This document shows positions 26,101 through 34,534 of a stretch of DNA of 64,000 nt, piece by piece (position 1 is the first letter of the stretch; each line of letters starts with the position of its first letter). Origin of the DNA: Chelonoidis abingdonii (lineage: Eukaryota > Chordata > Testudines > Testudinidae); assembly GCF_003597395.2 (NCBI RefSeq), contig NC_133769.1, positions 44,623,831 through 44,687,830 on the forward strand, given 5' to 3'. Both the position numbers and the translations under genes were made by a program. The notes beneath the pieces were generated by a model. The model did not search any database, was not told the DNA's origin, and worked only from the letters and a program-made list of their open reading frames with translations.

Positions 26101-29100
26101 TCAATGGGAGTCTTTCCATTCAAAGCACTTTGGGTAACTAAACATGTACAGAAAAGAACTATCTGCTTCCACCTACAGATGGTCCCTCTGTTTCAGGGAT
26201 AAGGCACATTGGCAAGGCAGTGTAGGAAAACTTCAGCTGCCACTGCCTCTGCTGTGTCTATTCTGTAAATAAGGAAACAAACTCAGTTTCCAGGAACATC
26301 AACCCTGCATCTTTCATATGCACTAAATTCATATGAAAAATTTTAAAAAGAGAAGTTCTACCTAATCAAATGGAACAACATGGTAGCCGTGTTAGTCCTT
26401 ATCCACAAAAACAACAAGGAGTCCGGTGGCATCTTAAAGACTAACAGATTTGTTTGAGCATAAGCTTTTGTGGGTAAAAAACCCACTTCTTTTACCCGTG
26501 AAAGCTTAGGCCCAAATAAATCTGTTAGTCTTTAAGGTGCCACCAGACTCCTTGTTGTTTTTAACAAAAATAAAATGGTTTAAAATATTTCTCCAGAAAA
26601 ACAAAGCAGTAGAACTTCCAGGTGCAACTATTTTTTTTAAAATGTGGGACAACCTCTGTATTCTGTTACATAACATAATAGTTGCAAAAAGCAAATGCAT
26701 CTTTTGGTCAAATCCTTGCAATCAATATAAGAATGTTCTACTAGGTGCATTAGAATTTGTGACGTCTGCCCCAAATCTTCAAGGCAACTCAGGATACACA
26801 TTCCAGAAATCATTTGATCAGAGTCTGATTGCATCTCAAATTCACTCTGGGGCTGTAAGCCAACCAGCCCACCCAACTGAGTGTTTGTTGTGACTCATAG
26901 GTGGGAGTTTGGTGCTGGAATTTAGTTGACAAAGTGCTCTGATTTGCTGAAACAGTAGCAGGAGAGAAAGAGAAAAGATGGAATATTGGAATAGCATCTA
27001 TTTAAAGTTTGGGGTCCATAACTAGTTTTCTCTCAGGAGAATAGATGAAAGACTATAAAGGTTACTTTTGTAATCATGTGAAACAAAGAATAGAAAATAC
27101 TTTATGCAGGGAGACAAATGTTGCCTTTCTGAAATATAAACCTCTCATCTCTGTTATAGAAAGTTTCTTTTAAAATGTTCAGCACAAACTCAGTGTCAGT
27201 AAATTAACCCCCTCGGTTGTTCATACAGCATGAGAGTGGAAATTCCCCAAGATGCCTTGGGAGTCTCTTGGTGAAAGGTAGTTGGTGAAACTTCTTAAAG
27301 AAAGAGGCCTCCTTATGACTTTGCACTCCATATGATTTTATAAATATACGTAAATGAGTGTGAATATAATATAACTGGAATATGCATCATGCAAAAAGTT
27401 TCTTATAAGGTATAATAACAAAGCTTATAATCTACATTAGCCTTGCATATTTTATTTTATTTTGCTTGGTAATTTACTCTGGTCTGTCCGTTATTACTTG
27501 GAACCACTTAAATCCTACTTTTTATATTTAATAAAATCACTTTTGCTTACACAGAGTAAGTAATTAATTCCTGGGGTAGCAAATAACTGTGCATATCTCT
27601 CTGTCAGTGTTATAGAGGGCGGACAATTTATGAGTTTACCCTGTATAAACTTTATACAGAGTAAAACAGATTTATTTGGGGGTTAGATCCCATAGGGAAC
27701 TGAGTATCTGGGTACTAGAGACAGGAGAACTTTCCAAGCCGTTTTCAGTTAAGTCTGAAGCTTTTTGGGGCCATGGTTCAGACCTGGCTCTGTGTTTGCA
27801 GCAGGCTACCGTGTCTGGCTCAAAAAGACAGGGTACTGAAGTCCCAAGCTGGCAGGGAAAACAGGCTCAGAGGTAGTCTCAGCACATCAGGTGGCAGACC
27901 CAAGGGGGTCTCTGTGACCCAACCCATCATACTCCTAATTACTTAAAGTAATTTTGAAGTACTTTTCCTGAATGTACAAAGGTATTCCTTCCGTTTAGCG
28001 TATAGATCAACTCATTTTTATAACTGTGTTCCTTGTACTTTCTTAGTCCAAATTCTATTAGTTCAATTTAAGATTATATTTCTTTCATTATTTTCACCTA
28101 CCTTTGTCTGATGTTTATAACTCTAAGGACATAAATTAATTAAAGTGGGAAGAAACCTAACATGACCACTTCTGAAACATGCCCCTATAGCATCATGCAG
28201 GGTCTCTTCCTACACCCACTTCAGTCAATAGCAAAGCTCTCACAGATTTCAAGAGTGAGGGATCAGACTCATGTTTACATTGCAGGATTAGGAGAATTTG
28301 AGTTAGCAGACTCTGGATTTTTTAACCTAAGGCTTGAGTGCCTGTAGTCATTTGTAACCCTGGTTAGGAATTGAACCCTGGGTCTCAATCTGGGGCTTCA
28401 GTTTCTACACTACATTATGTGGGGCTAAAATCCTACCATCCATATCCCAGACTTCCTAGCAACCTCTCAAAATGTGACCCCTGTAGCCCTTTGTTTGTGG
28501 TGCAAGCATGGGAAAACTTGACTGTTCACCAAACTTGTCTGTCCAGAGGACAAAGAAAGTTGGCTCTTGGGATTGTGAAATATTTTTTGCAGACTCCCAG
28601 AGCATGAATCCAGTGGGGCAATATCTACATTATAAAGTAACAGGACTTGAACCTGAATCACAGCTTGACTCAGGCTCAGACCCTCCACCCCTGTGGGGTC
28701 CTGGGTCCCTGAGTCTGAGCCCTGCGTTAGCCTAATTTGTGCATAGACAGAAGGGGGGTTAGACTCGAACTTGAGTTTGAATGCTGGGCTTACATTACAG
28801 TATAGACATACCCATAGGTACCAGAAAGTCAACAATTAACCCTGAAAATTTACTCAAGCAAAATTAACATTATTTGGTGGCAGCATAATCCATTTTTATT
28901 TTCCCTCTAAAAATTGAATAGCAACTAAGCCATTTTAACCAACTGGAATAGTCAAGAGAGTAAGGACTAATCACATGAACAAGGGTTTGCAGGAGCAGGC
29001 CCCAGATCCCCTTGTTATGGTTGGCTTTGGGGAATGCAGGAACTGGATAGAATAGTTTAGAATACTGAAAACTCTGCTATTCATGTTGGTTTAATTCATA

Positions 29101-32100
29101 GAAAGGAAGGAATTACCAATGAGAAGAGGAGTTTCTCCTTTATTGTTTGTGGTATTAGGCCAAACACCCTTTTCCAATAACGTTCTTACATTTTCCACAA
29201 AACCAGCTTTTGCTGCCAAAGTTAACGGTGTTTCTCCATCACATGTTTTGTATTCCCACATTGATTTATAAGATGCTAGAGTTCAGAAGGTAGAAAACAA
29301 AACACAAAATTAAAATGACAAGCATCTAGGACATAACACAAATGCCATGTTGATAAATATCTGCATGAAAATGAATTTACAACTATTTTAAACTTTGACT
29401 TACTAGTTAGTCCTGCCACATGGTTGATTACTGTAGTCAGTGATTAGCTCATGCAGCTCTTCTCTGAATAACTGTAGTTTTCTGAACAAAGTCATTCAAA
29501 ACAGACCAACCTTTCTGCCAGTGTACATAGGTGGAGCTTCACTGAAGTCAACAGAGCTGTGCCAATTTACACCAGCAGAGAATTTGGCCCATGTCACTGA
29601 CCAAGCCATGCAACAGTGTAGGGTTTTCTCGTACATTTTGCAGTTATTGATTCTGTTCTTGTGTTTGTCTATTTATTGCTCCTTGTCTTGTATCTTTCCA
29701 ATCTCATAGCCCTGTGGGGTGTCTTGAGCTCACTTACCATCCAGAATGATTTCAAGTATTTGCTGAATTGGCTGAGCTGCAGCCTCATGAAGTGGGAACC
29801 AGCCTCTTTCATCAGCTTCATCCAAAGCATATTTATGTTTCACATAGCTCTGAAGATCAAATACTTTGCCTGAAACAAAAAATAGTGTATATCTGAAAAA
29901 AAATAGGACAAGCTCAGTGCTTTGCGCAGTGAATATTTTATTTCAATATTTATACCTTGTCTTATGGCTGCTATAAGTTTCCTATTTTGATCACTGGGTG
30001 GTACAAATCTGTTGAAACGATGACAAAAGATATCAAGTATACACAATATAAATACATTACATTAAAGCACAATTTTTAGTGGTTTTAATCACCTGTTTCC
30101 ACTGGTTTTCAACTTTAAGTTTATATCACCTCAGTTACAAATCCTGATTCACTATGTGACCTGACAGAGGACTCAGGAATGTTAGATACAAGATGAGAAT
30201 TTGAACAGACTCTGGACCCCGGGCTTCACGCCAAAGATGACCCGGACCTGCCAATAGTAGGAGTGGGGGCAATCGACTTCAGCAGTGTTACTGAGCCTGC
30301 TTAGTCCATGTGAGCATGCTCAGTACAAGCCAAGCAGCAAATCTGGTTGTGGCATATGACCCCTACATGCCCCCCACTCGTTACCTAGGCTCTGCCTCAG
30401 GCCAGTGATAGGTCTGTTTGGTTGTGTCTATGCTAGCCTTTTTTCTGAAGTTTCTATCTGCAGCTAACATAATACAGTTCCAATGTACGTAGACAGTTGC
30501 CAACATTTTTAACAATGTCATTTAAACCTGTTCAGAGCAGATCTATATGATATAGTGGTAAAAATTCCAATGGCTGCCAGGACCCTGAGATACTATAACA
30601 ACAAGTACAACAGCATAATAATAGCAATCAGCCAAATCATAGATGAAAATGGACAGTGGCACTGTTTGACAGTCTTCAGTGAAGAAACAGACTCTGACCT
30701 TGCAATAGGAAATAGAAACCACACGTGAATTCTTACTTTCTCAGAGTTCCATTATAGGATCAAAGTCATAAACTGAATTGGGCGGTTAACACTTGTCTGC
30801 CTTCACCTTCATTTTCAAATACTGTACAGCATTTTACAAAAAGTCCTTCAATTTATAGTGATCAGAAACATATGGTGGGGTTTTTGCCATACAACTCCCA
30901 TTAAAGCCAAGTTTTGTTTCATCAGTAAAGGTAGCTAACAGGGAACATTTTCAAAAGCATCTTAGTGACTCAGAAAATGAAGACCAATTTTCAAAAGTGA
31001 TGTGGGTACTTAGAAATGAAAGTCTCATTGAAAGCCCATGGGACCTGTAGGCTCCTAAATCATTTAGGTACTTTTGAAAATTTTACTCAACATCTACAAC
31101 AGAAATGCTACCTACATGTCATATCTGAGGGCAGTTGGCTCAAACAGAAAACAATCTATGCAAATATATACTAATGATTTTTAAAATACTAACCATGTTT
31201 TTAATGCAAAACTCAATTTTGTTTTTCACAATTTAAAAACAAATAAAACTGTACTACAGTTTTATCAGTTTTGCTGTTTTAGGGTCCAGTCCTGCAGTTC
31301 CTCTGTGTGGGTAATTCCCACTGACTTCAGTGAGAATTTCCTGAGTGGAAGTGCTATGAAATCAGATAGTTAAATGCAATTTCTTGAGTTACTATAATTG
31401 GGTGAAATGTTGGTAGTCATTGCACAATTATCCATCAGAAAATCCATGGCATGTGATGGAGGCATGAGGCAGAAGTTGTCTTCCTGTATTCTGGCTCTTC
31501 CCAATACCCAGCACAGGCTGCTCTGCAAGACCTCTGCTATAAGGTGGAGTCTATGAGTCAGAGGTATGTTCTACACATTTGGGCTTATGCCCAATAGTCC
31601 TTGCACAGAGCTCTTCGGTTTCTTCCAACATAGACATGTATTTTGCATTGAGCTTCTTAGCTCTAGATTCTGAATGCACATTAAGGACACAACTCTGAAA
31701 TCAATGGGACTTACTCACATCCATAAAATTAGTCATATGCATAAATCTGTGCTCCATCAAGACATAAAGTTTCTTTTACAGAACGTGGCTGCTACACCAT
31801 TTTCTGTACACTCGCAGAATTCTCCCCAGAAAGCCTTTTAAATGTGGTTATAACTATAGTATACTTAGGGTATGTCTACAGTGTAATGTAATACCAGGGT
31901 TTGAACTCAGGCTCAAGCCTAAACCCCCTTCCATCTACACACACTCCACACTAATCCAGGGCCTGGGCCCAGGAACTCGGTGGGGTGGAAGGTCTGAGCC
32001 TCAGGCCTTGTCTACTGGGGTAAGTCGACCTAAGTTATGCTCCTCCAGCGACATGAATAACATAGGCGGAGTTGACATAGTTTAGATCAACTTACAGAGG

Positions 32101-34319
32101 TGTCTACACCGCGCTGCATCAACGGGAGATACTCTCTCGTCAACGTATCTTACTCCTCTCGTTCTGGTGGAGTACTGGAGTCAACTGGAGAGTGCTCTGT
32201 GATTGATTTCGTGGGTCTTCACTAGACCCACTAAATCAACCCCCGCTGCATCAATCATAGCAGCATCAATCCCTGGTAAGTGTAGACATGGCCTGAGTCA
32301 CCCACGGTTCAAGCCCTATTGCCTTGCAGTGTAGACGCAGCACTACTGGACTTGTGCTCTGGGAGTCCGCCAGAAGTGTTCCACGATCCCATGGCTGACT
32401 GACTTTGTCCTCTGGACAGACAAGTTTGGTGGACAGTCCAGTTTTCCGATGCTTGCACCACAAACAAAGGGCTAGAGCAGTCACATTTTGAGAGGGCATT
32501 AGGAAGTGTGGGATATGAGTGGTCAGACTTGGACCTGCATAATGCAATGTAGATGCTGGGACCCACAGTTCAACAATTCCTAACCTGGGGCTACAAATGA
32601 GTGTAGATGCTCAAGCCCTAGGTTAACAAACTTCAGGCCTGCTAACTCGAGTTCTACTAACCCTGGGCTTACACTGCAGTGTAGACCTACTGTGACTTTA
32701 CACCACATATTCTTCATAGATATATTGTTATAAAATGATTAAAGCATAACTATATGTTTTGTGCAAGAGGTATCATTGGAAAGGTTATGATTTGCTGAAT
32801 ATGATTATCCTATTTGTATGCATGTCTCATTTTTGTATCTAAAGTTAGGAATATTGATTATACATCTGTACTACAAAAGTATTTGCAATTGGGGAATGTC
32901 CACCAGACAGAATGCAATCAGTCTGGCTGGCTAGCTGGGGACAAGTCAATGGACCATTAGGGAGAAAAATAGGTCTTTGAAGATGCTAATCTCCCACCTA
33001 CCTGAGATGCTACGAACAGCCTTTGAATCATGGCTGCTTTTGACACTGGAGGATCATGTGATCATATTACGTGGTACTGGACTCAATGATATAATACCAG
33101 TATTTTTCCACTGCGGGGTGGGGTGGGGAGAACCACACTGAAAAATAAAGGATTCCTGCCATATGTAAAACCTATTTAAGGCCAGGGAGTGACATAATCA
33201 GTATTCGTTCTTCACTGATGACTGCTTTGAACATCTAAGAAACAAAGACAAAGGTGGAGAGAAGGACTGAGACAAGGCTGGGAAGGTGTCTGGCCTGTGA
33301 AAGAAATACCTGGAGTTTTGAGCTGCAAGCAAGAGCAGCTTGCGTGCAAGAACCTCTGCAAACTACCTAAAACAACATTTAGGGTGAGAAAATACTACTT
33401 ATAACCATTTTTTTTAGTATTTTAAGCTTATATTGCATTTTTGTTTTATTCACTGGGTAATCTGCTTTGATCTGTTTGCTATCTCCTATAATCACTTAAA
33501 ATCTATTCTCTGTAGTTAATAAACTTGTTGTTGTTTTTTCTAAAACAAGTTTGTAGAATTCATAATGGGTGGGGAGGGGAGCTCTGCATATCTTGCTCCA
33601 CATTGAGGGAGGGGGAGGATTTCATGAGCTTATGCTCTATCATTCTCTGTGCAGCATAAGACAATACAATTTTGGGTTTACACTTCAGAGGGGGTGTGTA
33701 CTTGAGTACTGGGCAATTCCCTAGCTGAAGCCTCCCCCGTACTGCTTATTTCAGTCTGTGTCTTTCTACAGCTGGGTGTGTCCCTACCTGTGTGTGTGCT
33801 GCTTGAGGGCCTGGCTCAGCAGGACAGTGTCAGGGAGCCCCGGCTGGTGGAATAGGAGGGCTCAGTGTTACCCCAGGTAGCACCCAGAGGGCGGGGGAAA
33901 CCCATCACACATACCCAGAGAGTACAAACAAAGCATCATCCATTTTCTTCAAAGAGAGAATTATTTACTAGCATGTAACTAATGAAGGAAGTTATATTGT
34001 GGTTGTCTGTATGCAGTCATGTCTTCATACAGGGCCTGGCTGTAAACACAAACACAGATAATCACCAAACTAAAATTAAAATGCTTAGATGACACAAAGA
34101 AATTTTTAATTTCAGCTGTTGAGAACACTGAAAGAATTTGCTATTTTCTCATCACAAGTATATGTTTTCTGACTTACTAAAGTACCTGTCATGGTAATGG
34201 GAAGCTGTTGGTTGACTGGCTTCAATTGATTCTTGAATACTAAGCTGAATTGCATAAGCAGTGAGATGGTCTTCAATAGAGTCCTCATTTCCTTCCATCA
34301 TCTTATATGAAAGATTGAG
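7991..34319 (-). CDS. ASB15: ASB15 gene: ankyrin repeat and SOCS box protein 15, complete CDS in nine exons
   Basis: Nine minus-strand exons join through canonical GT/AG sites in a consistent frame to encode 591 residues, close to the 588 of human ASB15 as I recall it. The start is the first of two adjacent ATGs at 34301-34296. The N-terminus has a UIM-like stretch (core A17-S21-E24). Ankyrin repeats run from about residue 75 to 480. The C-terminus is a SOCS box: a BC-box around residues 539-553 ([10 protein letters not shown]) that in this family binds Elongin B/C, and a Cul5-box LPLPP at 566-570. ASB proteins are substrate receptors of Cullin-5 RING ubiquitin ligases, and ASB15 is known mainly from skeletal muscle. 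The divergent neighbour is NDUFA5, as in mammals. No stop or frameshift was seen. Upstream noncoding exons were not identified. Family, exon structure and integrity are read directly; the exact paralogue (ASB15 rather than ASB14) rests on sequence recall plus synteny. Confidence 0.95.
8164..9823. other. ASB15 intron 8, AT-rich, nothing recognised
   Basis: The intron between exons 8 and 9, AT-rich with no coding resemblance. Near 9775-9795 is a short cccattgacttcaa motif of the dispersed palindromic family discussed under findings. Confidence 0.6.
9824..10014 (+). repeat. GC-rich interspersed repeat with inverted ends
   Basis: A GC-rich island inside an AT-rich intron, with ends CTGGCAGGGCC and GGCCCTGTCTGCCAG that are inverted repeats apart from a small indel. 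Probably a DNA transposon derivative; the family was not identified. Confidence 0.4.
10907..11060 (-). CDS. ASB15: ASB15 coding exon 8 (linker to SOCS box)
   Basis: Acceptor TTTTTCCTTTCAG, donor TTAG|GTAAAT. Encodes residues 484-534, including [15 protein letters not shown] and [13 protein letters not shown], the helical stretch just before the SOCS box. The last base starts the codon for Glu535, completed in exon 9. Confidence 0.95.
11895..12075 (-). repeat. MIR-like SINE fragment, minus orientation
   Basis: Matches the reversed tail of MIR-type SINEs (atttcaaagcactatcc, cctcacagccctc, tattattattccc, atggggaaactgaag). It lies in ASB15 intron 7. Confidence 0.5.
12706..13276 (-). CDS. ASB15: ASB15 coding exon 7 (large ankyrin exon)
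   Basis: This 571-bp exon is the largest of the gene. Acceptor TATCTTTTTAG, donor CTCCA|GTAAGC. Encodes residues 294-483 with several ankyrin repeats (for example [29 protein letters not shown] and [16 protein letters not shown]), then the segment [14 protein letters not shown] before the SOCS box. It is open throughout. Confidence 0.96.
13796..13967 (-). CDS. ASB15: ASB15 coding exon 6 (ankyrin repeats)
   Basis: Acceptor TTCCACCAG, donor ATTT|GTGAGT. Encodes residues 237-292, including [19 protein letters not shown] and [16 protein letters not shown]. The exon ends with two bases of Leu293, completed by the first base of exon 7. Confidence 0.95.
14454..14775 (+). mobile_element. pogo/Tigger-like MITE, 322 bp
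   Basis: Ends CAGTAAAACCTCAGAGTTA and TAACTCTGAGGTTCTACTG are inverted repeats. The left flank is TA. This CAGTnAAACC terminus is shared with the larger element at 46675-47407. No transposase remains. Confidence 0.7.
16087..16572 (-). mobile_element. hAT-type MITE interrupted by a SINE
   Basis: Ends AAGGTGTAGGCAAAC and GGTTGCTGACCCCTG, flanked by a perfect 8-base duplication ttttaaca (16079-16086 and 16573-16580). A turtle SINE sits in the middle, so the hAT copy is older than the SINE. Confidence 0.8.
16292..16480 (-). mobile_element. tRNA-derived turtle SINE, minus orientation
   Basis: Reverse complement of the element at 46044. The tRNA-like head ends at 16480 (ccactgagctatcccccc is the reversed A box region). 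The reversed body (gggaccttgaaaaagtcatt and ccctgccttcactagcagga) is diagnostic. Confidence 0.85.
17213..18045 (-). mobile_element. CR1 LINE, 3' end with reverse transcriptase C-terminus
   Basis: The minus strand encodes the CR1 ORF2 C-terminus: [18 protein letters not shown], then [12 protein letters not shown] and [20 protein letters not shown] to the end. The 3' UTR ends attctatga at 17213. Upstream ([18 protein letters not shown] block) the frame is shifted. 5' truncated and inactive, in ASB15 intron 5. Confidence 0.92.
18047..18670. repeat. LTR-like interspersed repeat, low confidence
   Basis: Begins immediately next to the CR1 copy (gtcatggttcctgg...). It is a pyrimidine-rich run with repeated gacttctgac/tgattcctg wording common in turtle LTR-like repeats. 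No domain or paired LTR found. Confidence 0.35.
19122..19335 (+). repeat. MIR-like SINE, plus orientation
   Basis: Pol III-like boxes (gatttagtgg and gagttctaatc) are followed by the MIR tail (ccccacctataacatggggtaataatac, read here in part; ctacctcacaggcatg; gtaaagcactatataag). An old amniote SINE. Confidence 0.65.
20461..20697 (+). repeat. Short MITE-like repeat (tgtctatact family)
   Basis: Starts ggttatgtctatac and ends ggttgacctaac. The same wording appears at 45486 and 56706, so it is an interspersed family, probably PIF/Harbinger-like. Confidence 0.45.
20698..21004 (+). mobile_element. Probable hAT-type MITE
   Basis: Ends CAGTGGTACTCAGAC and GGTTGGGCATCGCTG are loosely inverted. Flanks acctaact and acacaact could be a diverged 8-base duplication (6 of 8). 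Confidence 0.5.
21208..21295 (+). repeat. Ancient LINE/SINE tail fragment
   Basis: The gattgtgagtgctttagg and tagcatactatggcac wording matches the tail seen at 1450-1520. Confidence 0.4.
21611..21867. repeat. Foldback repeat, long near-palindrome
   Basis: The arm at 21611-21717 is matched in reverse complement by 21760-21867 (shared cagagcctgggtca and acagggctaaaaatagcagt). About 42 bases separate the arms. A DNA could form a long hairpin here. It lies in ASB15 intron 5. Confidence 0.85.
22170..22415 (-). CDS. ASB15: ASB15 coding exon 5 (ankyrin repeats)
   Basis: Acceptor ATATTTTTAAG, donor AAAG|GTATGT. Encodes residues 155-235 with two clear ankyrin repeats ([12 protein letters not shown] and [20 protein letters not shown]). 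No internal stop. The intron to exon 6 is 8.2 kb and full of repeats. Confidence 0.95.
22416..24130. other. ASB15 intron 4, nothing recognised
   Basis: Unique-looking AT-rich intron. Only a weak copy of the dispersed gacttca motif near 23070-23240 is visible. The ORF at 23788-24075 has no family resemblance. Confidence 0.5.
24131..24614 (+). repeat. LTR-like repeat, left part
   Basis: Begins tgatggggtatgttcc and contains a TATA-like box (TATAAA at 24287-24292) and purine-rich sequence. It appears to continue after the CR1 insertion at about 25690. LTR status is inference. Confidence 0.45.
24615..25690 (-). mobile_element. CR1 LINE containing an assembly gap
   Basis: The left flank has the CR1 3' end block (catctagtctgacctcctgc). 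On the right the minus strand encodes [19 protein letters not shown] and [15 protein letters not shown], the CR1 reverse transcriptase C-terminal region. The middle is unknown because of the gap. Confidence 0.88.
24746..25479. other. Assembly gap (734 N)
   Basis: A run of 734 N inside the CR1 copy. Any ORF crossing it is meaningless. Confidence 1.
25691..25975 (+). repeat. LTR-like repeat, right part
   Basis: Purine-rich sequence (gcaagagagggattgcagac) in the style of 24300-24600, resuming after the CR1 copy. Taken as the other half of the interrupted repeat. Confidence 0.4.
26380..26563. repeat. Foldback repeat, aagctt family
   Basis: Left arm 26406-26475 and right arm 26493-26563 are inverted copies (caacaaggagtccggtggc versus gccaccagactccttgttg). 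The centre carries aaaacccactt. Related copies: 44086, 52297, 59410 and 62111. Confidence 0.85.
27317..27930 (+). mobile_element. Solo LTR-like element, internally deleted
   Basis: Its start (gactttgcactccatat) and its second half resemble 32691-33909, but about half of the middle is missing. It contains TTTAATAAAATC as a polyadenylation-like signal and ends gacccaacccatca. Confidence 0.55.
28264..28813 (+). repeat. Interspersed repeat A (uninterrupted copy)
   Basis: The same family as 31868-32690 in opposite orientation: shared tgtctgtccagaggacaaag, caaaatgtgac and gacttgaacctg blocks. Ends gtatagacataccc. At the point where the other copy carries a nested element, this copy is empty. Confidence 0.75.
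29117..29275 (-). CDS. ASB15: ASB15 coding exon 4 (ankyrin repeats)
   Basis: Acceptor AACTCTAG with a pyrimidine-rich tract, donor ATTG|GTAATT. Encodes residues 102-153, containing [14 protein letters not shown] and NKGETPLLI, two ankyrin repeat cores. Phase 1 at both ends agrees with exons 3 and 5. Confidence 0.94.
29738..29869 (-). CDS. ASB15: ASB15 coding exon 3 (first ankyrin repeat)
   Basis: Acceptor TTTGTTTCAG, donor GATG|GTAAGT. Encodes residues 58-100, including the ankyrin-type stretch [14 protein letters not shown] at about 76-89. The intron between this exon and exon 2 is only 86 bp, unusually short for this gene. Confidence 0.94.
29956..30008 (-). CDS. ASB15: ASB15 coding exon 2
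   Basis: A 53-bp exon between acceptor TTTCAACAG and donor AAG|GTATAAA. It completes Arg39 and encodes residues 40-56 ([17 protein letters not shown]) plus the first base of Gly57. The phases on both sides match the neighbouring exons exactly, and the peptide matches the segment preceding the first ankyrin repeat of ASB15. Confidence 0.93.
31868..32690 (-). repeat. Interspersed repeat B, carrying a nested MITE
   Basis: Begins gggtatgtctacagtg and ends gtgtagacctac, so it has inverted ends. Inverted relative to 28264-28813. A PIF/Harbinger-like element is inserted at 32004-32293. Confidence 0.75.
32004..32293 (+). mobile_element. PIF/Harbinger-like MITE, nested
   Basis: Ends GGCCTTGTCTAC and GTAGACATGGCC are inverted repeats. 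Flanks are tca and tga, consistent with a 3-base TNA duplication in which one base has mutated; the empty site in repeat A reads tga there. Three-base duplications are typical of PIF/Harbinger. Confidence 0.7.
32691..33909 (+). mobile_element. Solo LTR-like element, about 1.2 kb
   Basis: Begins TGTGACTTTACACC and ends CCCATCACA (TG...CA), with polyadenylation-like TTAATAAA inside. Flanks cctac and catac could be a 5-base duplication with one change. No internal retroviral genes. It is inserted at the very edge of repeat B. Confidence 0.6.
34186..34319 (-). CDS. ASB15: ASB15 coding exon 1 (start codon, UIM-like motif)
   Basis: The acceptor is a long pyrimidine run ending CAACAG (34320-34322 on the plus strand), so at least one 5' noncoding exon must lie upstream. 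There are 18 bases of 5' UTR, then ATGATG at 34301-34296 and coding sequence to the donor AG|GTAC at 34186/34185. It encodes residues 1-38 plus two bases of Arg39. The peptide around [15 protein letters not shown] fits the ubiquitin-interacting-motif core A-x-x-x-S-x-x-E. Either ATG could initiate; the first is taken by convention. Confidence 0.92.
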
Positions 34320-34534
34320 CTGTTGTCAAGAAAAAAAAAATTGAAAAATGTACTCTTAGGGGCCAGATTCTGCCACTCTTATTCACAGTGAATGATACTT
34401 CACTTTGAGGGCCTGTATTCATGGCAAGTCACTATATAGCAGTCCAGAATGAGAATGCATCAGCTTGCAGCACAGTAACATCCTAGGTAGACACTACTAT
34501 ATTATAGTTAAGCCCCTTTGTTTTCAGTTTAAAT

